Source of the DNA: Planctomycetota bacterium | GTDB lineage: Bacteria > Planctomycetota > UBA8742 > UBA2392 | Length of the DNA stretch: 64,000 bases | Assembly (NCBI GenBank): GCA_027493625.1 | Contig: JAOSKM010000003.1 | Location: 973,028-1,037,027, forward strand | Direction: 5' to 3' | Part shown: piece by piece, positions 20,473-31,351 of the stretch | Numbering within the stretch: the stretch's first letter is position 1 | How the letters are laid out: every line of letters starts with the position of its first letter | Notes under the pieces: generated by a model | Told to the model about the DNA's origin: nothing | Databases searched by the model: none | What the model saw: the letters and a program-made list of their open reading frames with translations, nothing else | Made by a program: the position numbers and the translations under genes

Positions 20473-20556
20473 GACAAAACCTTCGGTTTTGAGGGGTCAG
20501 GTTTGAGGTGTCAGGGTTCAGGGTTTTCCTGCCGCCTGACGCCTGCCTCCTGCCGC
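20473..20556. other. rplU-rpmA spacer with CCTGCCGCCT-type repeats
   Basis: A spacer with facing blocks of imperfect repeats: AGGTTTGAGGTGTCAGG-type on one side and GCCGCCTGACGCCTGCCTCC-type on the other. Similar CCTGNNNCCTG motifs are seen near 21150-21190. It may fold within the transcript. No autoregulatory element can be named. Confidence 0.35.
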
Positions 20557-20871
20557 CTAGCCCTTGATGTTGGTTACCTTTACCAGTGTGTGGCGCTGGC
20601 GGTGTCCGCGCTTGCGCTTGCTGTTGTGCTTGCGGCGGCGGTAGGTGAAGGCGATCAGCTTCTCGTCCTTGACCTCGCCCAGCACTTCGACTTCGACCGC
20701 GGCGCCGTTGACGGTGGGCGCGCCCACCTTCACGTTTTCGCCGTCCGCCACCAGCAGGACCTTGTCCAGGCTGATCTTCTCGCCCTTTGTCTGGCCGAGG
20801 CGATCGAGCTTGAACTCCATCCCCTTTTCCAGGCGGTACTGGCGCCCGCCGTCTGCAACGATTGCGTACAT
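20557..20871 (-). CDS. rplU: Large ribosomal subunit protein bL21
   Basis: A 104-residue ribosomal protein. Family features are MYAIVADGGRQYRLEKG at the start, LDKVLLVADGENVKVGAP in the middle and the basic RRRKHNSKRKRGHRQRHT block before the end LVKVTNIKG. I choose the ATG at 20871 because it fits the family length and has AAGGA upstream; a longer in-frame start at 20910 adds 13 non-conserved residues. First gene of the rplU-rpmA operon. Confidence 0.96.
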   Translation of the reverse strand: MYAIVADGGRQYRLEKGMEFKLDRLGQTKGEKISLDKVLLVADGENVKVGAPTVNGAAVEVEVLGEVKDEKLIAFTYRRRKHNSKRKRGHRQRHTLVKVTNIKG

Positions 20872-21300
20872 GTCTTGTCCTTGCCAAAGGCCGGGGACCG
20901 TGGGGGGCACGAAAGAATGCCGCTCAACCCGAAGTCCAGACCGGGGCGGAAAAGGTAGCTAAGCCGGCCAAGCCGTCAAGCCCGGGACGGGGGAAAAACG
21001 CTTGAAGGACACGGACCCCATTCGGAAGCATCGCAAAATACGAAGGCGACGCGCTCCCGTTACCTGGGATGGAACTTGAGCAAATCGGAACCCTTGCGTT
21101 CCTTCGTGAGAAACTGCGACTTGTACGCAAACCCAGGGCCTCGTCCGAGGCCTGTTGCTTGCGGTTCGAGGCGCCTGCCACCTGCTACCCTGTGACTACG
21201 CCTTCGGCTCCATGGCGTGAGTCCCGAGTACCTCCATTCGCTTGCCTGTCGCCGACCGGAACGAGATACTGCTCACACTGGTATCAGTTGAGGACTGCTT
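20872..21300. other. Divergent intergenic region
   Basis: About 430 bases between rplU and the gene at 21301. It must hold both promoters, but no convincing -35/-10 pair can be named. A plus-strand frame beginning at 21069 overlaps the next gene and has no protein-like features. Confidence 0.4.
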
Positions 21301-22554
21301 ATGCGAAAGACTCTGGCGATAGCGTTTCTTCTCGTGTTGTCCACGGCAACCGTTTCGGCCAAGGGCAAGCTGGTACTGGTGAAATGGAAGGGCGCTGCTG
21401 ACGACGAAGTAACGTCCATGACCATCGTCTCCGGCGGCACAAGCGCCTACGCGTACGATCAGAAGGGAAATCAATGGGTGCTCGACGGCAAGAATGCCAA
21501 GCCAATAAAGTTCCAGTTTGAGGGCAAAGACGCCAAACCGGCAAAATTCTGCGTGGCTGGCGGCAACACGTACTCCTGGGTGGGCGATGGTGATGGCCAG
21601 TGCATCTGCCTCGTAAAGGCAGACAAACTTGAGCGTGTGATGCTGGAGGATGGCAAGCAGCTCCCATCATCATGGGACGCAACAGTTTATCCCCACGAGG
21701 ACAAGCTGTATTTCGACTTCAACCGGGGAGGGATGGCGGACGTGGATCACCTCTACTACGTCATTGAAGGCGCCAAGGCAAAGCCCTTAGAAAAACCCGC
21801 AGGCGTCGGCAAGTGGACTACGCTGCAGTTTTGCGATGCCGGCATTTTTGCATCGGAATTCGTCTCACACGAAGACCGCGAGGTTCTTCGAATCTGGAAG
21901 CTGATCGAGGGCAACTACATAGAAATTGCCAAACCGGAGGACGGCATCGGCAGAGCGATGTCCCCTGCCTTTGTACAGCAAGGCGCAAACCTGTGGATGT
22001 TTGATTCGACGGCTTCCAGCGCGCTGGTGCGATATGACGGGGAAACCTGGCATGAAGAACGCACCATGAGAAACGGGGCCATCACCGCATACGCAAGCAG
22101 CGCGGGAATCGCATTCACCTATGGTTCGCGCGACTCCCTGGGCCTGTACCGCTACGACGGAAAAACGATGGCCAAAGTGAATTTTGGCGTCGACAACTTC
22201 CATGCTCGGAGCGCCGTGTTGGCTGGCGACTGGCTGCATGTAATTGAGGGGAACTCAAACAAGTGGTTCTGCCTGAACCTCGCGACCGGCAAGACCAGCG
22301 AAGTAGAGCATTCGGCTCAAAAAATCCACCACTTCCAACCTCTCATGTCGGGCAAGACGACTGCTGTGTTCGTGTATGACCGGGAGCGCGCCGGAAAGGC
22401 CCGTCTGTTCCTGCTCGACGGCGCAACCGCAACACAGGCGGAGCCCCATGGCACATGGACGGAGCGATGGGGTGTTTGCCAAGGCGGTTTTTATGGCTTC
22501 CTGTTTGAGGATGATCGGGAGAAATCCGGATTTTACTTCCTCGCCAGGGACTAG
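21301..22554 (+). CDS. Exported hypothetical protein, probable beta-propeller
   Basis: A 417-residue exported protein with a signal peptide (MRKTLAIAFLLVLSTATVSA) and a GAGGA site upstream. The mature part consists of short beta-rich blocks with recurring aromatic/Gly/Asp turns (WVLDGKNAKPIKFQ, NTYSWVGDGDGQCICLV, AGIAFTYGSRDSLGLYRYDG, GDWLHVIEGNSNKWFCLNL). This suggests a six- or seven-bladed propeller, though no canonical WD or Kelch motif is present. Function unknown. It is monocistronic, and its base composition is slightly less GC-rich than its neighbours. Confidence 0.75.
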   Translation: MRKTLAIAFLLVLSTATVSAKGKLVLVKWKGAADDEVTSMTIVSGGTSAYAYDQKGNQWVLDGKNAKPIKFQFEGKDAKPAKFCVAGGNTYSWVGDGDGQCICLVKADKLERVMLEDGKQLPSSWDATVYPHEDKLYFDFNRGGMADVDHLYYVIEGAKAKPLEKPAGVGKWTTLQFCDAGIFASEFVSHEDREVLRIWKLIEGNYIEIAKPEDGIGRAMSPAFVQQGANLWMFDSTASSALVRYDGETWHEERTMRNGAITAYASSAGIAFTYGSRDSLGLYRYDGKTMAKVNFGVDNFHARSAVLAGDWLHVIEGNSNKWFCLNLATGKTSEVEHSAQKIHHFQPLMSGKTTAVFVYDRERAGKARLFLLDGATATQAEPHGTWTERWGVCQGGFYGFLFEDDREKSGFYFLARD

Positions 22555-22714
22555 TCGGCGGCGCCTGCAACCCGACTCCGTTTGATGGCCATGGGACGAA
22601 AGCGAAAGCGTTGATCCTCCCGCCCGGCCCTGCTGCCGGGTTTGCCCATTCCTTTCCTCTATGACTAGCCCCTGAGCCGCGTGCTGTTAGCATGCGCGGC
22701 CTTATGGAGATGCC

Positions 22715-24433
<1,719 letters not shown>

Positions 24434-24435
<2 letters not shown>

Positions 24436-24476
24436 CCCGGTCCGCCGAAGCCTTGGCGAAGGCGGATGGCCGGGTT
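24434..24476 (+). terminator. Terminator after lysS
   Basis: Long hairpin with outer arms AACCCGG / CCGGGTT and inner arms CCGCC..AAGCC / GGC..GGCGG, overlapping the lysS stop codon region and followed by TTAGTG. Confidence 0.65.
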
Positions 24477-24541
24477 TAGTGCGTTTGCGCGTATCAGATT
24501 ACCGATATAGTGGCAGCCCCGTCTGACCCCGTTTGAGCCTG

Positions 24542-27500
24542 ATGATCCTGTTCCGCGGCCTGGCGTTCCTGTTCTTCGTGCTGCTTGCGGCCGCGATCAT
24601 GGCGTGGCAGGCCAACCACGTGCTGCACGACGTGGCTTCGGCGTGGATTCCGGCCGCCACCATGGGGATGATGGGTTTCGGCCTGGTGGTGCTGGTGGCC
24701 GAGCTGCTGGGCTGGCGGGCGACGAAGGGGCAGCCGGCGCTGAACGCGCTGCTTGTGCTTTCTCTGCCCGCGCTGCCGCTGGTGGGACCGCTGGCGGGGA
24801 TCGTCAGCCTGCTGCAGCTTCGCACCGGCGACCACAAGCAGATCTGGGGCACGGCGCTGAGCGTCGGGGCGCTGATCAGCCTGAACCTGCTGCTGCCGCT
24901 GGCGGTGGCTGGGCTGTGGGTGGGCGGCAGCCCGGGCCTGCTGGCGGGCTGGAGCGCGATCAAGTTCCAGTTCTTCCTGGTGGTCGATTACTTCCTGTGC
25001 CGCGCGATCCTGCACTACTTCAGCAGCGGCGCCAGCGCGTTCGTGAGCCTGCGTTTTCTGCGCAAGCGCACGGTCAGCCTGCTGGCCGTGGTGGCGATCA
25101 TGCTGGGCGTCTGGAACCTGATCGTGGTCAACAGCGTGATGAGCGGCTTCCAGACCGACTTCCGCGAGCAGATGCGCGGCAGCCTGTCCCACGTGCTGGT
25201 GCGCTTCCGTTCCGAGGACGTCCACCTGCGCCTGCCCTCCGAGATGCTGCGCCGCACCGAGTGGGCCGAGTACGTCAAGCGCATCGAGGCCAGCGAGGAC
25301 ATGCTGCTGCCCTGGCAGGCCGCGCTTGAGAACGCCCTTGAGCTCTACCGCGCCGCGGACAAGGACGCCCTGCCCGACCCGCGCGACTTCGCGGGCCAGC
25401 CGCCGCTGCCGCCCGACGACCAAAGCGGCCCCCGCGACACCGGGCAGCCCGACCAGCCCGGCCTCAGCGACGACGAGCGCGAGTTCCTGCAGCGCCTGAA
25501 GACCGGCGTCAACCTCAGCGACTTCGACCGCGAGTGCCTGCGCGATGAGGGCCGGATCGTCAGCCCCCGCGAGTTCTACCTGGCGCGGGTGGGCGACGCG
25601 AAGAAGGCCGAGGAGGAAATCCGCCGCGCCTGGTACGCGCCGGTGTTCCGCGAGTCGCTGCAGCAGCAGTTCGAGGCCGCCGAGCGCGCGCTGCTGGACC
25701 ACCGTGACGCCGCCGGCAAACCCGACGTCGAGGGGGTTTCGTGGCGCGTCTCGACCAAGACCTTCATCACGCCCAAGGCCGGCTCGCGCGAGCTGCCGAT
25801 TGCCGAGCTGGTGGGGGTGGACGTCGAGCGCGAGCCGCGCATCAGCCGGCTCGGCGAATACGTCGCCGACGCCGAACGCACCGACTTCCGCCAGCAGTAC
25901 GTGCTGGGGCCGCTGCTCAACATCCTGGGCGCCAACCTGGGCTGGGAAACCGAGGAGAGCGTCGCCGCCATGGAGGCCCAGCGCGATTTCATGTTCACCG
26001 AGGACGGCAGGGGCATCGGGCGCATGGCCCCCGACATGACCCGCACGCTGGCCATGCGCCGCTTCACCACCGCCACCGGGCGCGTGATCTGGCGCGAGTT
26101 CGACAACGTGCGCTACCACGAGTTCAGCCCCGGCCGCCGCATCTATGAGCGCGTGCGAGAGGCCCACAAGGCCGCCGGGCGCACCGAGGACCTGCAGCGC
26201 CTGGGCGAGATCATGAAGTCCTGCGAAGCCGACGTGCGGGCGATCCTGCTCAGCGAGCTCAAGCATGAGGGAGCATCCGAGCGCTGGCAGCAGGTGAACT
26301 ACACCGGCGCGCTGATCATCTGGAACGACTACCTGACCGGCATCAGCGACTCCGTGGATGCCGTGCGCATGAACTACGGCGAGAACATGTCGCTGCTCAA
26401 GGATTTCGTGACCGAGGCCGAGTCGCGCGGCTCGCTGCCCGGCGAGGTCGCGCTGGTCAACGACACCTGGGCAAAACTCAAGGAAGTATCCGAGGCCGCC
26501 GAGAAAGAGGCCAAGGCCCGCGAAGCCACCGAGGCCGAGCGCGAGGCCGCGCTGCTGAAGCTGGGCGGCGGCTACCGGCAGATCTACGACGACGCCATCA
26601 GCCAGGCGGACCAGAAGAAGTACAGCGCGGCCCACGACCTGCTGCAGCACCTGCGCGCCTACAGCAGCAACCCCGAGAACCTGCTGCCGCTGCGGCGACG
26701 CCTGGAGCTGCGCCTCAAGGTGCCGCTCTCGTACGCCGCCGAAAACTTCGACGCCCAGGCCCGGGCCGTGCTGGCGCGCATGCAGGCCTACCGCGAGGTA
26801 CTGCCGCTGCGCACCGCCATGCGCCCCGGTGAGTCCGCCGACGAATACAGGCGCCGCGCCACCAGCCCCGGACTGCGACCCGACGACGACAAGCCCGGCA
26901 TCATCCTCGGCGACGCCCTGGCCGAGTCCGCCCTCGGCGCCGGCGTCAACGTGGGCGACTCCATCGCCGTCACCATCCCGCGCATCTACTACGAAGACAA
27001 CCGCATGGTGCCCCGCACCGTCGAGGTGTGGTTCAAGGTCACCGGCTTCTTCCGCAGCGGCCTGTACGAAGAAAATCGCGGACGCATGTACTGCGACTTC
27101 GAGGAGCTTACGGCGCTGCTGGCTGACAGCGAGGTGCGCTACGTGGTGGGCGCGCGCCTGCAGGACTACCGCCCCTACGAGGGCCAGCTCGAGAGCGACA
27201 AGCTCAAGGCGGAGCTGCGCCAGTCGCTGAAGATGCACCGCGCCAACTACTTCAGCGTCGGCGTCTGGGAAGACGAAACCCGCACGCTGCTGGAGGCCGT
27301 GAACATCGAACGCACGCTGATTCAGCTGATCGTCAGCTTCATCATCGTGCTGGCAGGCGGCGCGATCCTGATGATCGTCTACCAGCTGGTGAACGAGAAG
27401 GTGAAGGACATCGGCATCCTGAAGGCGCTGGGCCACTCGCCCTGGGGCATCCGCAGCGTGTTCATGTTCAACGCGCTGTTCATCGGGCTGTTCGGCGCGC

Positions 27501-27760
27501 TGCTGGGCTGCGCGGCCGGCATGATCTTCTCGGAGTACCTGAACCAGATCGAGGACTTCATCGACGAGAGCACGGGCATCCGGCTGTTCCCGCCCGACGT
27601 GTATTTCCTGACCTACATACCGAGCGTGAAGGGCTGGGACCTGCTGCTGCTGGCCACGGACATCGCGGTGCCGGTCATCATGTTCGGCTTCTTCTGCGGC
27701 ATACTGCCCAGCATGGCCGCGGCGCGCAAAGACCCGGTCGAGGCTCTGCACTACGAGTAG
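24542..27760 (+). CDS. Large FtsX/MacB-type ABC transporter permease
   Basis: A 1,072-residue membrane protein. The N-terminal part has about four hydrophobic segments (FRGLAFLFFVLLAAAIMAW onward). It is followed by the classic FtsX-type first helix FLRKRTVSLLAVVAIMLG with NSVMSGFQTDF. A large extracytoplasmic domain of some 650 residues, rich in charged helices, comes next. The last three helices start at LIQLIVSFIIVLAGGAILM and include NEKVKDIGILKALGHS, the coupling-helix motif for an ABC ATPase, and end MAAARKDPVEALHYE. It resembles LolC/MacB permeases in topology but is unusually large. No ATPase gene lies beside it, so its partner is encoded elsewhere. Confidence 0.85.
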   Translation: MILFRGLAFLFFVLLAAAIMAWQANHVLHDVASAWIPAATMGMMGFGLVVLVAELLGWRATKGQPALNALLVLSLPALPLVGPLAGIVSLLQLRTGDHKQIWGTALSVGALISLNLLLPLAVAGLWVGGSPGLLAGWSAIKFQFFLVVDYFLCRAILHYFSSGASAFVSLRFLRKRTVSLLAVVAIMLGVWNLIVVNSVMSGFQTDFREQMRGSLSHVLVRFRSEDVHLRLPSEMLRRTEWAEYVKRIEASEDMLLPWQAALENALELYRAADKDALPDPRDFAGQPPLPPDDQSGPRDTGQPDQPGLSDDEREFLQRLKTGVNLSDFDRECLRDEGRIVSPREFYLARVGDAKKAEEEIRRAWYAPVFRESLQQQFEAAERALLDHRDAAGKPDVEGVSWRVSTKTFITPKAGSRELPIAELVGVDVEREPRISRLGEYVADAERTDFRQQYVLGPLLNILGANLGWETEESVAAMEAQRDFMFTEDGRGIGRMAPDMTRTLAMRRFTTATGRVIWREFDNVRYHEFSPGRRIYERVREAHKAAGRTEDLQRLGEIMKSCEADVRAILLSELKHEGASERWQQVNYTGALIIWNDYLTGISDSVDAVRMNYGENMSLLKDFVTEAESRGSLPGEVALVNDTWAKLKEVSEAAEKEAKAREATEAEREAALLKLGGGYRQIYDDAISQADQKKYSAAHDLLQHLRAYSSNPENLLPLRRRLELRLKVPLSYAAENFDAQARAVLARMQAYREVLPLRTAMRPGESADEYRRRATSPGLRPDDDKPGIILGDALAESALGAGVNVGDSIAVTIPRIYYEDNRMVPRTVEVWFKVTGFFRSGLYEENRGRMYCDFEELTALLADSEVRYVVGARLQDYRPYEGQLESDKLKAELRQSLKMHRANYFSVGVWEDETRTLLEAVNIERTLIQLIVSFIIVLAGGAILMIVYQLVNEKVKDIGILKALGHSPWGIRSVFMFNALFIGLFGALLGCAAGMIFSEYLNQIEDFIDESTGIRLFPPDVYFLTYIPSVKGWDLLLLATDIAVPVIMFGFFCGILPSMAAARKDPVEALHYE

Positions 27761-28100
27761 CAGGAGCGCGCCACCCGTGGCGCAAGGTTCTTCGTTCCAT
27801 CGCGCAGCGTCACTGATCTCTGCATCAACCTGTGAAGTCGAAACAGGCCACTGAAGAAATGCAACTGCAGTAATCCGCTAAGGGCCACGGAGGGCTACAA
27901 AGAACGGCGGGTCAAGCTTTACTTCGTGGTCCTTCGTGGTCCTTCGTGGTTAACATGTTTTTTGCAGCTGTCAGTCGCAGCGGAAAGCGCGGACAAGAAT
28001 GTCCGCGCCACCGTGGCACACCATTGGTAATTGAAAACTGGTTGTTGGTGATTCGCTGTTCAATACCAGGACGGGAACGATCCCGGGCCACGACGCGGGA
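27761..28100. other. Intergenic region holding a 110-bp repeat
   Basis: A 340-base gap between the convergent FtsX-type permease and ogt. Apart from the palindromic element at 27861-27970, nothing recognisable is present. Confidence 0.45.
27861..27970. repeat. 110-bp palindromic CCACGAAGG element, copy 2
   Basis: Same length as the copy at 14415-14524 and in reverse orientation. From its right end the complement reads CAGCTGCAAAAAACATGTTA, then three CCACGAAG units, as in copy 1. Ends are GCAACTGC and GCAGCTG. The central part has diverged. Confidence 0.8.
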
Positions 28101-28619
28101 TCACTTCCAGCCGATGCCCTCGATCTTCAGCAGCTGGCGCTTGCGCTGCAGCCCGCCGCTGAAGCCGCCCAGCTTGCCGCCCGACGCCAGCACCCGGTGG
28201 CAGGGGATTACGATCGGCAGCGGGTTGGCCCCCACCGCGTTGCCCACGGCGCGCGTGGCGCCGGGGCGGCCCACGGCCTCGGCCAGGTCGGCGTAGCTGG
28301 TGGCCTGCCCGAAGCGCAGCTTGCCCAGCCGGCGCCACACCGCGCGCTGGAACTCCGTGCCACTTGACAGGTCAAGGGGCAGCTCGAACTTCTCCCGCGC
28401 GCTCAGCAGGTACTCCACGATCTGCGCGCAGGCCTGCTCCAGCAGCTCGAAGGGATTGTGGCGCCCGCGCCCCCGGTCGTGTCGGCCGCCCAGCAGCGCC
28501 GGCAGGCTGCACTCGAGGCCCTGCCCCAGGCTTACCGCCATCAGCCCGTGCTCGCCGGCCGCGAGGCCCAGCTCGCCGAGGGGAGAATCCAGGTAGGCGA
28601 CGGCTAAGCGGTTGTGCAT
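28101..28619 (-). CDS. ogt: Methylated-DNA-protein-cysteine methyltransferase
   Basis: Suicide repair enzyme that moves the alkyl group from O6-alkylguanine to its own cysteine. The active-site signature IVIPCHRVLASGGKLGGFSG and the helix-turn-helix block FGQATSYADLAEAVGRPGATRAVGNAVGANP are both present and complete. The N-terminal pseudo-RNase H domain is divergent. The length of 172 fits the Ogt/MGMT type without an Ada domain. It is divergent from the acyltransferase gene, with starts about 48 bases apart. Confidence 0.93.
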   Translation of the reverse strand: MHNRLAVAYLDSPLGELGLAAGEHGLMAVSLGQGLECSLPALLGGRHDRGRGRHNPFELLEQACAQIVEYLLSAREKFELPLDLSSGTEFQRAVWRRLGKLRFGQATSYADLAEAVGRPGATRAVGNAVGANPLPIVIPCHRVLASGGKLGGFSGGLQRKRQLLKIEGIGWK

Positions 28620-28667
28620 GGCGCGGCTCCCGGCAAACTGTCCGGGCGGAGTCTAAGCGAGGTGGGT

Positions 28668-29519
28668 GTGTCAGTCGCAAGCACGAAAATGGAAGACCCG
28701 TGGGCGCAATGGCTGAGTTTCCGCCACTACGGGCAGCGCCGCCGCGCCGACTTCACGCTCAAGGAACGGCTCACCTACGCGGCGAGTTCCACCGTCACAC
28801 GCCTGATGCTGCGCATGTGGACGGACACCTGCCGCTGGGAATCGGAAGGCGACCAGGCCTTCCGGCGCGACCTGCTGCTGTGCCGCCGCAACTTCATCTT
28901 CGTGTTGTGGCACAACCGGGTGCCGGCCTTCTTTGCCTACCTGGATGCCATCGCGCGCCGCGACCCGCGCTTCCGCGCCGACAGCATCGTGTCGGCCAGC
29001 AAGGACGGCGAGTTCCTGGCCCGCCCGATCCGCGAAAACGGCGGCATGGTGATCCGCGGCTCGAGCTCGCGCGACGCGGCCAGGGCCCTGCGCGGCGGCG
29101 TTGCCGCGGCGGCCCAGGGCGCCAGCATCGCCACCGTGGGCGACGGCCCGCGCGGGCCGCGCTATCGGCTGAAGCCGGGTTGCCTGATGCTCGCCAAGGC
29201 CGCCGGCCTGCCGATTGTGCCGCTGACCTGGGCCGGCAGCCGCGTGGCGCAGCTGCACCGCAGCTGGGACCAGCTGATGCTGCCGCTGCCGTTCTCAAGG
29301 CTGCAGTTCCGCTTCGGCGAGCCGCTGAGCGTGCCGCCGGACGCCGACGCCCGCGCCATCGCCCGCGCCCGCCGCGAGCTGGAGCAGCGCCTCGAGGCCC
29401 TCACCGAGTGGGCCGACGCGAACACCCGCGTAGCCGTGCAGCTCCCCAGGCCCAAGCCAGGCGAGCTGCTGAAGCGCCGCCAGCCCATAGACCTCGAAGG
29501 CCGCCACTTCGAGGAATAG
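28668..29519 (+). CDS. DUF374 lysophospholipid acyltransferase-like protein
   Basis: A 283-residue protein of the DUF374/LPLAT group, thought to acylate lipids at the membrane. Family blocks are FVLWHNRVPAFFAYL, with the catalytic His, IVSASKDGEFLARPIRENGG, IATVGDGPRGPRYRLKPGCL and LPIVPLTWAGS. A GTG start at 28668 is chosen because GAGG lies 5-6 bases upstream; an ATG at 28689 and an earlier in-frame ATG at 28614 (overlapping ogt) are alternatives. Some members acylate lipid A precursors; no lipid A genes are visible here to support that. Confidence 0.82.
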   Translation: MSVASTKMEDPWAQWLSFRHYGQRRRADFTLKERLTYAASSTVTRLMLRMWTDTCRWESEGDQAFRRDLLLCRRNFIFVLWHNRVPAFFAYLDAIARRDPRFRADSIVSASKDGEFLARPIRENGGMVIRGSSSRDAARALRGGVAAAAQGASIATVGDGPRGPRYRLKPGCLMLAKAAGLPIVPLTWAGSRVAQLHRSWDQLMLPLPFSRLQFRFGEPLSVPPDADARAIARARRELEQRLEALTEWADANTRVAVQLPRPKPGELLKRRQPIDLEGRHFEE

Positions 29520-29606
29520 CCGGGCCGCTGACGCGGTTCGGTTTTCGTCCCGGCGCGGGCTGGTCGTACTATGCCTGGGGCCTTATCTTCGGGTTGGGAG
29601 ACGAAG

Positions 29607-31351
29607 ATGGGTCAGAAATTGGTTGTTCCAATTGCAGCCCTGGTCCTGGTGCTGGGCGCCGCCGTGGCCGTCTGGTTCCTGTGGCCGTCCGATTCGCCGC
29701 AACCCGCGCCGCCCGAAGGCAACGACGCGAGCGCCGGCGCGCCCGGCAACGCAGCGCCCCTGCGCCTCAACCCCGCGGACTTCGACCCCGCGCGCATCCA
29801 GCCCGACCCCGTCACCAGCGAACGCCCGCCCCAGCCCTACACGCCGCCTGCCAAGGCCCTGCGCATCGTGGTTGCCGGCCGCGTGGTCAACGAGTCCGGC
29901 GTGGGCATCGCGGACGCCCGCGTCAGCTTTCACGGCGACCAGCAGCTCCGCGACATGAACGGCGTCGGTTTCAGCGACGCGGCCGGCAACTACCGGCTGC
30001 TGGCGTGGTCCGCGGCCGGTCTGCCCAACGGCGAGCGGCTGGGGCGCGTGGCCGCCGAAAGCCCGGACGGCGGGATCGCGGTGGGTGAGTTCGTCAGCAT
30101 CGCCGAAGACGCCGCCGAGATGCCGGAGCTGGTGATCAGGCAGGGTGCGGTGCTGGAGGGCCAGGTGCTGGCCGCGGACGGCGCCGCCGTGCCGGGCGCC
30201 AAGGTCAGCCTGCGCTCGGCGGGGCCGGTGCAGGTGTTGAATCTGCGCGGGCGCGCGCCGGAAGTGGCGCAGCGCCAGCTGGTCCGCACGGTGTTCGCCG
30301 ACGAAACCGGGCGCTATCGCTTCGCGCAGCTGCCGGCGGCGACGTACTCGCTGCTGGCCGAGGGCGCGTACTTCGGCGCCAGCAACGTCCCCGAGGTGCT
30401 CGACCTCACGTCCACCGCCTACGGCTGGCAGGAGCTGCGGCTGAGCAGCGAAAACTACATCCGCGGCGTGCTGCAGGACCTGGCCGGACGGCCGATCCCC
30501 GGCGCGGTGGTGAAGCTGATCGTGACCAGCCGCCCCACCCCTGCCGAAGCGCCCCCGCAGGCAACACGCCGGCATTCACCCGCGCCGACGTGCGTGCCCG
30601 GGAAGACCGGGTGCGGCGCTTCGACGACACCGGGCAGCTTCGTCCCCTGGGCGGCAACCGCGTGGTGACTGACGCCGCAGGGCGCTTCGGATTTTCGCGG
30701 CTGGCGGACCTGGAGTACACCATCGCCGCAAAGCTGGGCGAAGCCGAGGCGCGCCAGGAAGGCGCGCGCATCAACCAGCCTGACTTCACGCTGCAGCTCG
30801 AGGTGACCACCTCCGTTTCCGGCCTGGTGCGCGACGCCGAGACCGGCCGCGCCATCGAGTATTTCTCCGTGCGGGTGATGACCATGGGCGGGGAGCCGCA
30901 GGTCACGCCGTTCGATCGCGTGGCGCGCGACGGCGTTTTCGAGCATCACCCGGGCGGCGCCTGGCTGGCGGCCAACCCGCCGCTGCAGGACACGGTGGTG
31001 CGCATCAGCGCGCCCGGCTACGCGCCGCTGCTGCTGGCGGCCGGCGAGCTGCGTGCGGGCGACCATCGCCGCGACCTGGACGCCGCCCTGCAACCCCTGT
31101 GCAACCTGACGTTCGAGCTGGCGCACGAAGGGCGCAAACTCGACCTCGAGCCGGTCGTGCTGCTGTTCGATGCGCGGCTGGCCTTCGCGGCCTCCAGCGA
31201 CGAACTCGGGCGCGTGCGCATCCCCGACGTGCCCCCGGCCGTGTACAAGGTGAAAGTACAGCTCGCCGACGGCACCGTGCTGGAGGGCAGCCTGGCGGTG
31301 CCAGCGCGGCGCGAGACAACCTTGACTCTCGAGCTGTCAGCGGCCGGGTAA
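29607..31351 (+). CDS. Membrane-anchored carboxypeptidase-regulatory-like (Ig-fold) protein, frameshifted
   Basis: The N-terminal segment VVPIAALVLVLGAAVAVWFL anchors the protein. The rest consists of repeated carboxypeptidase-regulatory-like/transthyretin-like beta domains, recognisable by VVAGRVVNESGVGIADARV, LEGQVLAADGAAVPGAKV, IRGVLQDLAGRPIPGAVV and VSGLVRDAETGRAIEYFSV. The frame shifts at a C5 run (30552-30556); one added C gives AEAPPAGNTPAFTRADVR and a protein of about 580 residues. The stop TAA overlaps the ATG of the next gene, so it is translationally coupled to the pseudouridine synthase. Role unknown; such repeats are common in extracytoplasmic structural proteins. Confidence 0.75.

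Noticed and set aside
21069..21401. Plus-strand frame of 110 codons upstream of the exported protein
   Set aside because: It overlaps the signal peptide of the gene at 21301 in another frame and has no protein-like features.
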